A DNA stretch of 64,000 nt from CAIKLP01 sp965279595 (GCA_965279595.1 OZ257246.1:1736001-1800000); one strand, 5' to 3'; shown: positions 1 through 9,972, numbered from the stretch's first letter. Numbers and translations: made by a program. The notes: generated by a model from the letters alone, not told the origin.

Positions 1-3000
1 ACTAGGATCATCAACATTGATGGCAATGATAAGTGAAGTATCTGCATCACATATTCCATTTTTAACCAATACTCTTACATAAGTAGTAACACTGAGATTA
101 TTTAATGTGATAGAAGAATTGCTATTATTAATATCATTCACAATATTAGAAAAATTACTACTCGTAGATGTTTGCCATTTAACAATTGTTCCAGTTGATG
201 CACTTAATTGTAACAACACATTATTTAGTCCAGCACAAACAGTTGTTGCGCCTGTAATAATACCTGCCGAACTTGGATTAGTAACCATAATTTTTACAAT
301 GTTTGAAGTATCAGAAACGCAAACTCCACTTTTTACTATCGCTCTATAGTATGTAGTGTTTGATAAATTCAATACTAATAAACTATCCGTTATATTATTG
401 ATCAAACTTACATTGCTACTAAAATCAGCAATGCTGGAACTTTCCCAATAAATAATGTTTCCAATATAATTAGTTAAAAATAGTTTAGTTGAATTTACTC
501 CGGCACAAACTGTATCTGATTTTAGTAAAAGACCAGCTTCACTTGGAGCATCTACATTGATTGCTATGATAAGTGATGTATCTGCATCACATACTCCATT
601 TTTAACAATTACTCTTATATAAGTTGTTACATTGAGATTATTTAAAGTAATAAAAGTATTGCTATTATTAATATCATTCACATTGGATAAGAAGTTACTG
701 CTTGTTGAACTTTGCCATTTAACAATTGTTCCTGTAATTTCATTTATTTGGAGAAGCACATTATTTAATCCTGCGCAAACAGTTGTTGCACCCAGAATAC
801 CCCCAGCCGAACTAGGATAATTAATTGTAATATTTGCAATGTTTGAAGTATCAGCAGAACATACTCCACTTTTTACAATGGCTCTGTAATAAGTGGTAGT
901 TGATAAATTCAAAACTTGTAAACTATCTGTAATATTATTGATGATGCTAACATTACTACTAAAATCAGCCATGTCAGAGCTTTCCCATTTGACAATACTT
1001 CCAATATAATTTGTTAAATGCAATGTGGTGGAATTTGCTCCAGCACAAATTGTGTCAGAAGTAAGTATGCCTCCTACCGAAATTGGATTGACAGTAATTA
1101 CACGAATAGCTGAAATAGCTGTATCACATTCTCCATTCTTTACAATCACTCTATAATAAGTAGTGTTGACTAAATTTGTAACAACATAGGATGATGTTGT
1201 ATTTGAAATATCCAATACATTATTAGAAAATGTTGGACTTGTTGATGATTGCCATTTGATAATATTACCTGTATATCCATTGATTACAAGAGTGCTACTA
1301 TTTATTCCAATACATACTATTACATTTGGATTAAATGGATCACTACCAAAAACAGAACCTCCTACTGAAGGACTGTAAATAAACACCACGCCAATAGTGG
1401 ATGTGTCAGGATTACATACACCATTAGAAACGATTACTCTGAAATAAGTGCTAACAGAAATATTTGTAGCAGTATAAGTATTCAAAGTATTTGCTATATC
1501 TATTACATTACTTGTAAAGTTAGAAGTAGTAGACGATTGCCATTTTACAATTGTTCCAGAAAAACCAGTAAGCGTTAACAAGGTGCTATTAATTGATGAG
1601 GTAGCACAAATGCTATCACTGCCATTAATTGTTCCAGCAATTGGCTTAGTGTCAAGAGTAATTTGTTTTGGGGCTGTAGTATCTTTACATGCTGTTGGAC
1701 CATTATCTACAATTGCTCTATAATAAAGTGCAGAACTTAAATTAATTACATTGAGTGTACTGCTTGTATTTGCAATGTCTGTTACAGTTGAAGAAAAATT
1801 CGCAAATGTACTCGATTGCCATTTCAATATTGTGCCACTAAATCCAGTTAAAGTAAGCGTAGCACTATTGGCACCTACACAAAGTGTAGAAGGTCCAGAA
1901 ATTGTTCCAGCAACTGGAAAGGGAGTTAATGCTGATAAACTTTTAATAGATGAAAATGTAGAAGCGCAGCTTCCATTTTGAAGGAGTACCCGATAGTAGG
2001 TAGTGACCGATAAATTGACTGCAGTATAAGAAGTTAAATTAGCAGTATTAGGTATACTAGTTACTGTACCTGAAAAATTAGCAGTTAAAGAAGATTGCCA
2101 TTCAATAATATTTCCAACATGATTTGTTAAAGTTAGGGTTGAACTATTGATTAGTTTACAGAAACCAATTGGACCATCAATTGATCCGCCAACTGTTGGT
2201 AAAATAATTAAAATACTTGCAATAGATGAATTTGTTGAGGAACAAGTTCCGCTTTTAATCACTACTCTATAATAAGTTGCTACGGTAATATTATTTGCAA
2301 CATAAGTATTGCTAGTATTTACAATATCTGTAATTGAATTACTAAATGTTGGGCTGATACTTGATTGCCATTTTACAATAGTTCCAGTGTGCCCTGTCAG
2401 CGTTAAGGTGCTGCTATTAGTACCTGAACAAACTCCAGTACTACCATTAACATTGCCTCCAACTGAAGCTGAATCAATAGTTATAGAATCTATTGAAGAA
2501 TAAGTTATAGGACATTCTCCACTTTTTATTACCGCTCTATAATAAAAGGTTGATGGTGTATTAATTGTTGTTGAATAATTTGTTGATGTGAAATTAATAG
2601 TAATAACATTGCTTGAAAAATTAGAAAGGGCACATCGTTCCCATCTTAAAATTGTTCCTACATGTCCAGTTAAAAAAAGAACTGGAAATGCAACAGTTGG
2701 ACAATAATGTCCACCTCCTGATATAGTTCCACCAACACTTGCAGCATTAACAAAAACAAAAGCAATATTAGAAGTATCAGCAGAGCATACTCCACTTTTC
2801 ACAATCACTCTATAATAAGTAGTAGCTGTAAGATTTGAAATCAGTAAACTATCAGTGATATTGGCAATAGTAGTTATGCCACTACCGAAATTTGCAACTG
2901 TTGAACTTTCCCATTTTACAATGCTTCCCACATAATTTGTTAATCGCAAGGTTGTGGTATTTGTACCAAAACAAACAGTATCATTGCCAAGCAATCCGCC

Positions 3001-5000
3001 ATCAGAAATTGGATTAACTGTTATGACCCTAACCGCAGAAATGGCTGAATCGCATTCACCACTTTTAACGATGACTCTGTAATAAGTGGTGGCAGTTAAA
3101 TTGGTTGCGGTATAAGAGGAAGTTGTATTGTTAATATTGCTAATTGTTCCTGTGAAATTTGAATTTAAACAGGATTGCCATCTCACAATACTTCCAGTAT
3201 GGCCAGTAAGAACTAAAGTACTACTATTTGTTCCTGTACAAACAATGACATTCGGATTAAATGGATTGTTGCCAAACACCGCACCGCCAACCGTTACAGG
3301 GTAAACAAACAATACAGCAATGTTAGAAGTATCAGGTACACAACTTCCACTTGTAACAATTGCTCTGTAGTAGGTTGTTGTAGTAATATTTAAAGCAGTA
3401 TATGTATTTGTTGTATTGGCTATATCAGTAATATTATTTGCGAAAGTAGCACTTGTTGAAGATTGCCATTTAGCAATACTCCCAGAAAAACTAGAGAGGG
3501 TAAATGTTGTACTATTTGGATTTACAGAAGCACAAATGCTATCGCTGCCTAAAATATTTCCAACACTTGCTGGAGTAAGTATGGTTATTAGTGAAGAAGA
3601 ACTAAATAATGAATCACATGTTCCAGCTTTTACTACCGCTCTATAATAAGTGCTAGTTGTTAAATTAACAACAGGTAAAGTGCTAGTGGAATTTGCAATG
3701 GTTGACTTAGGACTAAAGCTTGCATTTGCAGAAGATTCCCATCTTAATATAGAGCCAGTATGTCCAGATAAAACGATGTTGGTATTATTTGTATTTGAAC
3801 AAATGGTAGTGCCACCAGAAGTAGTGCCCGCAATGGTTTGATCAACAACAATAATTTCGGCAGCAACAGAAGGAGTAGAGGAACAAGAAGTACCAATTAC
3901 AATTGCACGATAATACCTTGTGAAAGGCAAGGGTCTGCCAACACTTAATGTTGAAGTAGTTACATTGATATCAAACAGAATATTATTAAAGGCAGGATCA
4001 GATGCAGCTTGCCATTTTACTATATTTCCTGTGAAGCCGGTTAGTGTAATAGTTAATGAGGCTGCTGAAGTACAATAAGTGCCAGCACCCGCAACACTTC
4101 CTGGCACCGCATTATTTGGATCTATTAAAACTATTCCAGTGCTTGAATAAGCTTCTGGACAAGAATTCATTTTTACTACAGCTCTGTAATATGTAGTTTG
4201 ACTAATATTAGTAGCAGTATAAGTATTTGTTGTATTTGTTATGTTGGTTACAGTTGAAAAATTTGAAGTGCTAGAAGATTCCCAACGTAATATTGTTCCT
4301 GCTTGACCTGTTAGCGTTAGCACTGTTGAATTGGTTCCTGAACAAACGGTATCACTTCCATTTATGGTTCCACCAATGCTATAGGGCAAAACTTCTTTGC
4401 CATCAAATGTACTATAGATGAGCGGACAAGATCCTGTTGATGTTGCAACCCGAAAATAAGTTGAGGTGATTAGATTTACAGCAGTGTATTGATTGCTTGT
4501 ATTTGCAATAATTGTTGGTGATGCAAAGTTGGAAGTGAGCGATGATTCCCAATGTAAGATGGTGCCCGAATAACCATTTAAAGTAAAGAGAGAACTATTA
4601 ATACCGCCGCAAATTGTTGAAGGTGCAGGCGCTGATAGCCTCCCATTTGAAACAGATGGATTTACTGTAGTTTGCAAAATAGTACTATAAACAATTGGAC
4701 AAGTTCCGTTCTGAACTTTTACTCGATAATATTTTACTGTTGAAAAATCAGAAATAGTTAAAATATTTGTGGTGTTTGCAATTGGAATCCATACAGGTGT
4801 AAAAATATTTACAGTATACTCCCATTGCAAAATACTACCAGTAAAGCCACCCAAAGTAAGTATTGTTAAATCTGAACCACTACAACTATTTCTGCTAGAA
4901 TAAATAGTACCGCCAACACTACCTGGACTTACAGTAATTGTTATTGGATCAGAATATACAACAGCGTCATCTAAAGTGCTAACAGCTCTGCGATAATAGG
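1..5000 (-). repeat. about 19 tandem protein-coding repeats of 263-290 bp, with higher-order duplications
   Basis: The codons for the TYYR-type strand recur near 69, 341, 609, 880, 1147, 1437, 1716, 1990, 2265, 2533, 2808, 3073, 3363, 3640, 3907, 4182, 4450, 4723 and 4986. Two longer periods lie on top. Bases 1-540 match 541-1080 closely (540 bp, two units). The block from about 820 to 1440 matches the block from about 2747 to 3366 (about 1,926 bp, seven units), including the unusual 290-bp unit in each. Both offsets are multiples of three. Confidence 0.85.
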
Positions 5001-5304
5001 TAGTTTGAGTTAATGCAGCTGCAGAATAAGTAATAGAAGTAGCTCCAACTATATCAGTGTATCCAGTAAATAAACCAGTAGTAGATTGTTGCCATTGATA
5101 ATTATAAGTGCCAATACCATTCGATGCAGGTGTAATGGAAGTAAAAGCATTTGGAATTTCAGCAGAACAGATTGTTTGACTACTTCCAATGGTACCAGCA
5201 TTAAGCACAGCAAATGCATTCGAGTTTTGTAAAATACAAAGTAATAGTACCGCAATAAAGATTACATACTTATGGCTTCTAATTAATACGCATTTTTGAA
5301 GCAT
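1..5304 (-). CDS. giant repeat adhesin-like secreted protein, N-terminal part (truncated at window edge)
   Basis: The minus-strand frame from the ATG at 5302-5304 stays open for 1,768 codons to base 1, so the C-terminus lies outside the window. It starts with MLQKCVLIRSHKYVIF and a hydrophobic signal-peptide core. The mature part opens with NAGTIGSSQTIC, then a chain of about 90-residue units, each carrying a C-x-G-x2-xAGTI-type stretch, a WQ/WE-S-T stretch and a TTYYRxVVxxGxC-type strand. This architecture is typical of very large T9SS-exported or gliding-associated surface proteins of Bacteroidota, though the C-terminal sorting domain is not visible here. Codons for 4981-5040 are out of register with the repeat consensus although the frame stays open. 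Likely adhesion role is inferred, not shown. Confidence 0.85.
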   Translation of the reverse strand, partial: MLQKCVLIRSHKYVIFIAVLLLCILQNSNAFAVLNAGTIGSSQTICSAEIPNAFTSITPASNGIGTYNYQWQQSTTGLFTGYTDIVGATSITYSAAALTQTTYYRRAVSTLDDAVVYSDPITITVSPGSVGGTIYSSRNSCSGSDLTILTLGGFTGSILQWEYTVNIFTPVWIPIANTTNILTISDFSTVKYYRVKVQNGTCPIVYSTILQTTVNPSVSNGRLSAPAPSTICGGINSSLFTLNGYSGTILHWESSLTSNFASPTIIANTSNQYTAVNLITSTYFRVATSTGSCPLIYSTFDGKEVLPYSIGGTINGSDTVCSGTNSTVLTLTGQAGTILRWESSSTSNFSTVTNITNTTNTYTATNISQTTYYRAVVKMNSCPEAYSSTGIVLIDPNNAVPGSVAGAGTYCTSAASLTITLTGFTGNIVKWQAASDPAFNNILFDINVTTSTLSVGRPLPFTRYYRAIVIGTSCSSTPSVAAEIIVVDQTIAGTTSGGTTICSNTNNTNIVLSGHTGSILRWESSANASFSPKSTIANSTSTLPVVNLTTSTYYRAVVKAGTCDSLFSSSSLITILTPASVGNILGSDSICASVNPNSTTFTLSSFSGSIAKWQSSTSATFANNITDIANTTNTYTALNITTTTYYRAIVTSGSCVPDTSNIAVLFVYPVTVGGAVFGNNPFNPNVIVCTGTNSSTLVLTGHTGSIVRWQSCLNSNFTGTISNINNTTSSYTATNLTATTYYRVIVKSGECDSAISAVRVITVNPISDGGLLGNDTVCFGTNTTTLRLTNYVGSIVKWESSTVANFGSGITTIANITDSLLISNLTATTYYRVIVKSGVCSADTSNIAFVFVNAASVGGTISGGGHYCPTVAFPVLFLTGHVGTILRWERCALSNFSSNVITINFTSTNYSTTINTPSTFYYRAVIKSGECPITYSSIDSITIDSASVGGNVNGSTGVCSGTNSSTLTLTGHTGTIVKWQSSISPTFSNSITDIVNTSNTYVANNITVATYYRVVIKSGTCSSTNSSIASILIILPTVGGSIDGPIGFCKLINSSTLTLTNHVGNIIEWQSSLTANFSGTVTSIPNTANLTSYTAVNLSVTTYYRVLLQNGSCASTFSSIKSLSALTPFPVAGTISGPSTLCVGANSATLTLTGFSGTILKWQSSTFANFSSTVTDIANTSSTLNVINLSSALYYRAIVDNGPTACKDTTAPKQITLDTKPIAGTINGSDSICATSSINSTLLTLTGFSGTIVKWQSSTTSNFTSNVIDIANTLNTYTATNISVSTYFRVIVSNGVCNPDTSTIGVVFIYSPSVGGSVFGSDPFNPNVIVCIGINSSTLVINGYTGNIIKWQSSTSPTFSNNVLDISNTTSSYVVTNLVNTTYYRVIVKNGECDTAISAIRVITVNPISVGGILTSDTICAGANSTTLHLTNYIGSIVKWESSDMADFSSNVSIINNITDSLQVLNLSTTTYYRAIVKSGVCSADTSNIANITINYPSSAGGILGATTVCAGLNNVLLQINEITGTIVKWQSSTSSNFLSNVNDINNSNTFITLNNLNVTTYIRVIVKNGVCDADTSLIIAINVDAPSEAGLLLKSDTVCAGVNSTKLFLTNYIGNIIYWESSSIADFSSNVSLINNITDSLLVLNLSNTTYYRAIVKSGVCVSDTSNIVKIMVTNPSSAGIITGATTVCAGLNNVLLQLSASTGTIVKWQTSTSSNFSNIVNDINNSNSSITLNNLSVTTYVRVLVKNGICDADTSLIIAINVDDPS

Positions 5305-5571
5305 ATTTTCGAACTGAATTAAATTAATTTGAATTGCAATTAGAATAAGTGAAATATTGGGTATTCTGCTTTTCGAATGGAATATACAATAATTATTTCA
5401 CTAAAGCTTTGTTTAATAGCATCTTTGACAAATCCAATCAAAAATGAGGAGCTTAAATTTTTCATTATGTTTTAAATTATTGCTTCCTAATTGTAGAATG
5501 GAAGATTTTCTTAAACATCTAACTATATTTAAACATCTACAATTTTTAATTTCAATTTTTTGTAAATTCAA

Positions 5572-6474
5572 ATGATGAAAACATTTTTCTTATTCTTTTT
5601 TTGTACATCTACAATTGTCAGTTTTGCTAAATCAAATATTGATTCGATTATTACACCCAATATTTGCGCAGTTTCTGTTGATACTTTTAACGTTAATGAT
5701 AATTTAATTTATTGGCAAAACACAGATACCAACATTACCCAATTTATTATTTATAGAAAAAATAAAATCACTCATCATTTCGATTCTATAGCTAAAGTTC
5801 AAGCTAAAGAATTCAATAAGTTTGTAGATGCTAATTCTCAATATCCACCTCCAAGCTCCTACAAAATACAAGCCTTAAATGACAGTGGGAGTAGAGGAGA
5901 GGTAAGTGCTGAAGTGCAAAGCATTTTTTTTAGCGCATTGGAAATTGTGGATGATTCTGTTGTTAGATTAGATTGGTCAACTGTACCAGGTACTGTAAAT
6001 GATTCAATCATTATTTGGAGAAGAAATATGGAACCGAATTATAATTTGGTAAAGAAGTTATCTATAACTGATTCTATGTATTTGGATACTATCAGTTGGG
6101 CATTTTGGTTAATTGAGTATCGTTTAGAAATTATAAAAACTGAACCATGTTTTTTATCAAGTGATTCTTTAAACAAACTTAGGGTGTTTGCTAATGCAAC
6201 AACTGCACATTTTGCTGCAATAAGTAATAAACACATTCAAGAATTACAAGTATTCCCAAATCCGGTGAGCAATGTATTGAAATTTAATTTTATTAATTCT
6301 TTATTCCCAGCAAAATTAAAAATATACAATTCACAGGGGCAGCTACAACAACAGAGTATTATATATAATAATGAACTTGATGTTAAGAATTTGTTAGATG
6401 GATTTTATTATTTCATACTTGAAACAAATGAAATGTATTATAAAGGTAGCTTTGTTAAATTCAGTAATAGATAG
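5572..6474 (+). CDS. small T9SS-sorted secreted protein with fibronectin-like segments
   Basis: 300 residues. The N-terminus (MMKTFFLFFFCTSTIVSF) is a signal peptide. The middle has two stretches with fibronectin-type III character (DNLIYWQNTDTNITQFIIYR and VVRLDWSTVPG). The last 75 residues form a type A T9SS sorting domain: LQVFPNPVSNVLKFNF, then KIYNSQGQL and a DGFYYFILE end. The protein is therefore probably exported through the outer membrane and attached to or released from the surface. It is divergent from the giant adhesin gene at the left edge, with 267 bp between the starts. Cargo function is unknown. Confidence 0.85.
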   Translation: MMKTFFLFFFCTSTIVSFAKSNIDSIITPNICAVSVDTFNVNDNLIYWQNTDTNITQFIIYRKNKITHHFDSIAKVQAKEFNKFVDANSQYPPPSSYKIQALNDSGSRGEVSAEVQSIFFSALEIVDDSVVRLDWSTVPGTVNDSIIIWRRNMEPNYNLVKKLSITDSMYLDTISWAFWLIEYRLEIIKTEPCFLSSDSLNKLRVFANATTAHFAAISNKHIQELQVFPNPVSNVLKFNFINSLFPAKLKIYNSQGQLQQQSIIYNNELDVKNLLDGFYYFILETNEMYYKGSFVKFSNR

Positions 6475-6763
6475 ATTCTTAGTCTTTAATATTAACGAGA
6501 GTTATATTTTAGCCTTTCTCTCAATTTGAAAAGGCATAAGCATGAATATTATTAAAGGATCTGAGTAAGCATAAATCTGTATCGAAATTTAGGTTATTTT
6601 GGAATTATCGTTTACTTTAAGTTCATATACTTTGAATCTTGTAGTTCAGAAATACCATTTTCAATTAGTTTTATGGCTATTTTCAAGCAAAAGCATGAAA
6701 AAATAGTAGAAAAAGCAGTAATGGAGTAAATAAATAAGTATAATCTTATGAAACAGATACTTA
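6475..6763. other. AT-rich intergenic stretch without recognised content
   Basis: Between the T9SS gene and the next promoter I see only AT-rich sequence. A weak GCCTTT/AAAGGC pair near 6511-6537 could end the upstream transcript but has no T-run. No repeat copy or ORF of note is present. Confidence 0.5.
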
Positions 6764-6794
6764 TTGTATTTTTAAAATAAAATAAATAAATTTG
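6764..6794 (+). promoter_or_regulatory. predicted Bacteroidota-type promoter for the lipoprotein gene
   Basis: A TTG at 6764-6766 and TAAATTTG at 6787-6794 fit the Bacteroidota primary-sigma pattern (TTG, about 20 bp, TAnnTTTG). The spacing is 20 bp, and the ATG follows 44 bp after the -7 element. Motif match only. Confidence 0.5.
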
Positions 6795-6838
6795 TATTAT
6801 ATAATAAAAAACACCTAATTCTTACTAAACAAAATTAT

Positions 6839-7405
6839 ATGAAAAAATTACTATTATCTAGCTTCGCATTATTTGCCATTATTGGAGCTACTATGTTTTC
6901 AATGTCTTCTTGCGAAGGTGACAATGGAATTCAGTTAAACTTTGATCAGGATAATGTATCTATTGTTACAATTCTGCCAAATTCTCAATTAAGATTGGAT
7001 ACTACAGCAATCATTACTTCAAACTTGGATAGTTTGTTAGCTGCAAATAATGCTACAAGAGATGATATTGAAAGCTTTATCTTAGCATCAATAACTGTTG
7101 ATCTTTGTGATTCAGCAGGAAACATTTATCCAACTGGAGTAAATTTCAACGAATGGGATTCAGTTGGTGTTAGAGTATTTGTACCTAATGACAATACAAT
7201 TCCTGATGTTTTGGTAGCATCTGCTGCAGTACCACGAAATTTAATTGGTTTTGGAGTTGGGTTAACTCAAAGTGATTTCGACTTTATTCCTTATGCATCA
7301 AAACAACAGTTTGCAATTCGATTGCTTAATAAATTGAATACTCCAATTACAGTAAAAAAATATGTTAAAGTAAAAGTTAGAGTTAATATTACTGCTAACG
7401 TTTAA
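6839..7405 (+). CDS. putative lipoprotein of unknown function
   Basis: 188 residues with a type II signal sequence. The lipobox SMSSC places the lipidated cysteine at residue 25, followed by EGDNG, an acidic stretch resembling the Bacteroidota lipoprotein surface-export signal. The rest is beta-rich (SIVTILPNSQLRLDTTAI, VGVRVFVPN, KKYVKVKVRVNI) with no catalytic motif I recognise. It stands alone between its own predicted promoter and a strong terminator. An outer-membrane or surface lipoprotein is the safe reading. Confidence 0.75.
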   Translation: MKKLLLSSFALFAIIGATMFSMSSCEGDNGIQLNFDQDNVSIVTILPNSQLRLDTTAIITSNLDSLLAANNATRDDIESFILASITVDLCDSAGNIYPTGVNFNEWDSVGVRVFVPNDNTIPDVLVASAAVPRNLIGFGVGLTQSDFDFIPYASKQQFAIRLLNKLNTPITVKKYVKVKVRVNITANV

Positions 7406-7428
7406 AAGTTTTAGTCAATAAGAGAATT

Positions 7429-7464
7429 AGGGTCCTGCTTTAGCATGGGCCCTTTTTCTTTTTT
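7429..7464 (+). terminator. intrinsic terminator after the lipoprotein gene
   Basis: AGGGTCC (7429-7435) pairs with GGGCCCT (7447-7453) with one G-U position, followed by a run rich in T (TTTTTCTTTTTT). It lies 24 bp after the stop codon. Confidence 0.85.
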
Positions 7465-7543
7465 GGAGAAATAGGTAAAATGTAATGAAGTTCAAATGAA
7501 AGAAATAATTGAAACTGCAAGGGCTAAAGGAATCTACTTTCAA

Positions 7544-8332
7544 TCAACCAAATGGAGCAACTGTAACTGGCACATTAAATTTCCAATAAGTTACATATCC
7601 TACTAAAACATATAATATTATAAATGCTTCCATTGCTATTAATGCGAAAAAAAGAAATATTCTAGAAGCTATTCCAAATTTAGAATAGTCCTTGCTAAAT
7701 GCATTATAAAAGCCGTAACCTACATAAATATTGATAATGGCAGTGATGATCCAACTCATCACAGTATCGCTAATATGAGTAATGGAATTGGCATAAAAGA
7801 TGAAGTTCCCAACTGTTGAGATTAACAAAATTCCCAATAATATCATCCCTGAAATGATAAAATGCTCGCTTAAATTAAGCTTCTTTTTTCTGAATAAAAC
7901 AAAACTATTTATCGCAGCAAATGGAATAAAAAGCAAAAGAATCATTTTACTTTTTTCAGAAAATATTTCATCTAGTTTTTTGCTTGCGTCATTTAAATAA
8001 ACTTTATCCGGAATAACATCTTTAGTTTGTGTGGTAAATAGTTCATCAATATGCCGTGTAAATAGCATGACCCCGATGGTTAGTAAAATCAACAAAAAAA
8101 CATTGTAGTATCTCTTCCTTTTCCCAGCAATATACTCAAGCGCTGCTTTCCCTGGATTGATCAATGCTTGTTTAGCTGTAAATATTATTCCTTTGTCAAT
8201 ATGAAAGGTGCCATGTAGCAAATCATGAAAAATAAAGTTCTTCAAAGAAATACGGTGTGTATCTGCTTTTTGACCGCAGCCTGAACAAAATTTATCTGTT
8301 AATTCTTTTTCGCAGTTAAGGCAATTGTTCAT
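7544..8332 (-). CDS. DUF3667 family zinc-ribbon membrane protein
   Basis: 262 residues. The N-terminus carries a CxxC...CxxC zinc ribbon (C4, C7, C16, C19). It is followed by the family signature HRISLKNF, HDLLHGTFHIDKG, NPGKAALEYIAGKRKRYYN that defines DUF3667 proteins. About five hydrophobic segments follow (near residues 74-90, 127-147, 156-179, 188-207 and 225-250). The family is common and uncharacterised in Bacteroidota. It is a single gene, with no operon partner on either side. Confidence 0.85.
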   Translation of the reverse strand: MNNCLNCEKELTDKFCSGCGQKADTHRISLKNFIFHDLLHGTFHIDKGIIFTAKQALINPGKAALEYIAGKRKRYYNVFLLILLTIGVMLFTRHIDELFTTQTKDVIPDKVYLNDASKKLDEIFSEKSKMILLLFIPFAAINSFVLFRKKKLNLSEHFIISGMILLGILLISTVGNFIFYANSITHISDTVMSWIITAIINIYVGYGFYNAFSKDYSKFGIASRIFLFFALIAMEAFIILYVLVGYVTYWKFNVPVTVAPFG

Positions 8333-8546
8333 TGGTGTATATGGTAAGTTCTAAGATTGATTACTACTTTGAAATTACAAAATTAAATCAAAAAGCCTCA
8401 GTTATTTTTTAATTCCAATGAATTCTTCAATTAGTAAGAAAGAGAGATTGAAATTTAAGACGCAGCATATTTTGAATGTTATGCTAACTACTTGGTTTGT
8501 GGTTAATAGATAAGAGTGAATTTATAATATTTAATAATGGGAAAAT

Positions 8547-8584
8547 AAAAAAAGCCAGTTCAAATAATTGACTGGCTTTTTTTA
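8547..8584 (-). terminator. intrinsic terminator for the minus-strand lipoprotein gene
   Basis: AAAAAGCCAGT and ACTGGCTTTTT form an 11-bp stem around a short loop, with T-runs on both strands. It sits about 19 bp after the stop codon of the lipoprotein gene at 8603. Confidence 0.85.
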
Positions 8585-8602
8585 AATAATTTAAGATTCA
8601 AA

Positions 8603-9121
8603 TTAGCAAGGAGTATAACTAGTTTTAACTGTAATTGTAACTCCAGTTGTTGGATGAGTTGACCAAGTTTTAGTTATAGGGTTATATTTTGCCCATGCGC
8701 CAGATACGAAACCTGACGTAGTAGTTACTCTAAGATATGGTGTTGTTCCTAATCCATTTGGAAAAACATAAAAAGTGCTAGGAAGACCATAATAATCTGA
8801 TGGACATGTTTCACCACCACCTGAAATTTCTAATTTTAAACTTTCTCCCCAGTCTTGATCTAGAGTCTCATCATAAAATAAATTGTCTCCACATTCATTG
8901 TCATAAACATAAAATGTTTCTTCCCCTTCGGCACCTAAAGATACATCAAAATCAGCTAGACATTCTTCTTCTTCGCTTTGATCTGCGGTAATTGTTTCAT
9001 TTACATTTTCATTTAATGTTACTGCTGCATTTTTTTCACATCCTGTAAATGCTACTACGGTTAATAATGCTACAACGAAAATGCCTTTTAGAACATTTGT
9101 TCTTAAAAATAATTTTTTCAT
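8603..9121 (-). CDS. putative lipoprotein with acidic N-terminal region
   Basis: I chose the ATG at 9119-9121 (MKKLFLRTNVLK) rather than the in-frame start at 9235. The upstream extension has no signal-peptide character, and this start gives a normal type II signal with lipobox AFTGC (Cys28). The result is 172 residues. After the lipobox comes a Thr/Asn/Glu-rich linker with a run of glutamates, then a small beta-rich domain with several cysteines (CLADF, NECGDN, ETCPSD, C-terminal TPC) that could form disulfides. Function unknown; probably anchored in the outer membrane. Confidence 0.7.
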   Translation of the reverse strand: MKKLFLRTNVLKGIFVVALLTVVAFTGCEKNAAVTLNENVNETITADQSEEEECLADFDVSLGAEGEETFYVYDNECGDNLFYDETLDQDWGESLKLEISGGGETCPSDYYGLPSTFYVFPNGLGTTPYLRVTTTSGFVSGAWAKYNPITKTWSTHPTTGVTITVKTSYTPC

Positions 9122-9322
9122 AATGTTTTTATATTTAATTGTGTTAAAAAATAAACTATTACTCGAATGTATGATTGTAGATTGAAATGAAAATTGCCAA
9201 TTCACATTTGGTAGTGATTGAATAAAATTTGGCAACTATGAATGTAAATTCGGTTGGGGAGCTATGGAGTAATTGTTAAATTATCACTTAAATGAAGGTG
9301 TCAGAGTAACGAATTCTGCTTT

Positions 9323-9352
9323 TGCCATTTGATTTTTTAAAATCAAATGGCA
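9323..9352. repeat. 30-bp near-perfect palindrome
   Basis: TGCCATTTGATTTT (9323-9336) is the exact reverse complement of AAAATCAAATGGCA (9339-9352) with two bases between. It lies in the 310-bp gap between the SRPBCC gene and the lipoprotein gene. It has no T-run of its own on the minus strand, so it is a weak candidate for a terminator, or a protein-binding site. Nothing else is recognised in this gap. Confidence 0.6.
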
Positions 9353-9431
9353 TTAACATTTAATAATAAAGCCAGGCTTTCCAATTACATTTATGTAGTA
9401 AGTTAATTGTAAACCTAACTTAGAGTATGTA

Positions 9432-9935
9432 CTACTTTTTAGACAAAGTTTCTAACAGATTTTCTAAATTAAGCATGGTCATTTTATATCCTTCAGTGAA
9501 GCCCATTTCAATCATTTTTTCCATACGCTCCAATGATTCATTATATATAATGATATGTACTGTTGTTTTACCATTTTGTTCGCTAAAAGTATAATCCCAA
9601 TCTGAACCAGGCAATTCAATATTTTCATCTTTATCAGCAAAAGTATTGAACATTTTGAAATTGGTTTTCGGACTAATTGAGGTATACTTTTGAACTGCCC
9701 ATCTTTCATGCCCTTCAGGGCTTACCATGGCATAAAATCTGCGACCACCCACTTGGAAGTCCATGTGTTTTGTTTTAGCCATAAATGGTTTGGGTGCACC
9801 CCATTGATCCAACAACTCTGGTTTAGTGAAAGCATCCCAAACCAATTCAAGCTCTGCATCAAATTCTCTTGTTATGAAAACCGTTTTGGCTGCTTTATCA
9901 ACGGTAAAATCAAATAGCATTTCTTTCTTGTTCAT
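9432..9935 (-). CDS. SRPBCC / AHSA1-like (START-fold) domain protein
   Basis: 167 residues. The signature REFDAELELVWDAFTKPELLDQWGAP, the mid-protein GGRRFYAMVSPEG and the C-terminal EGYKMTMLNLENLLE helix are characteristic of the AHSA1 (activator of Hsp90 ATPase homologue 1-like) branch of the SRPBCC superfamily. These form a deep hydrophobic pocket and often accompany an ArsR repressor. The ArsR gene lies directly upstream on the same strand with 37 bp between, so the two are probably co-transcribed. The ligand is not predictable from sequence. Confidence 0.88.
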   Translation of the reverse strand: MNKKEMLFDFTVDKAAKTVFITREFDAELELVWDAFTKPELLDQWGAPKPFMAKTKHMDFQVGGRRFYAMVSPEGHERWAVQKYTSISPKTNFKMFNTFADKDENIELPGSDWDYTFSEQNGKTTVHIIIYNESLERMEKMIEMGFTEGYKMTMLNLENLLETLSKK

Positions 9936-9972
9936 ATCTGTGTTTTTTTTGATTATTATGAAATCTGTTAAT

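Noticed and set aside
107..3841. Small plus-strand ORFs of 60-80 codons across the first 4 kb
   Set aside because: They are antisense shadows of the repeat codons in the minus-strand adhesin gene; they recur at the repeat period and resemble one another for that reason.
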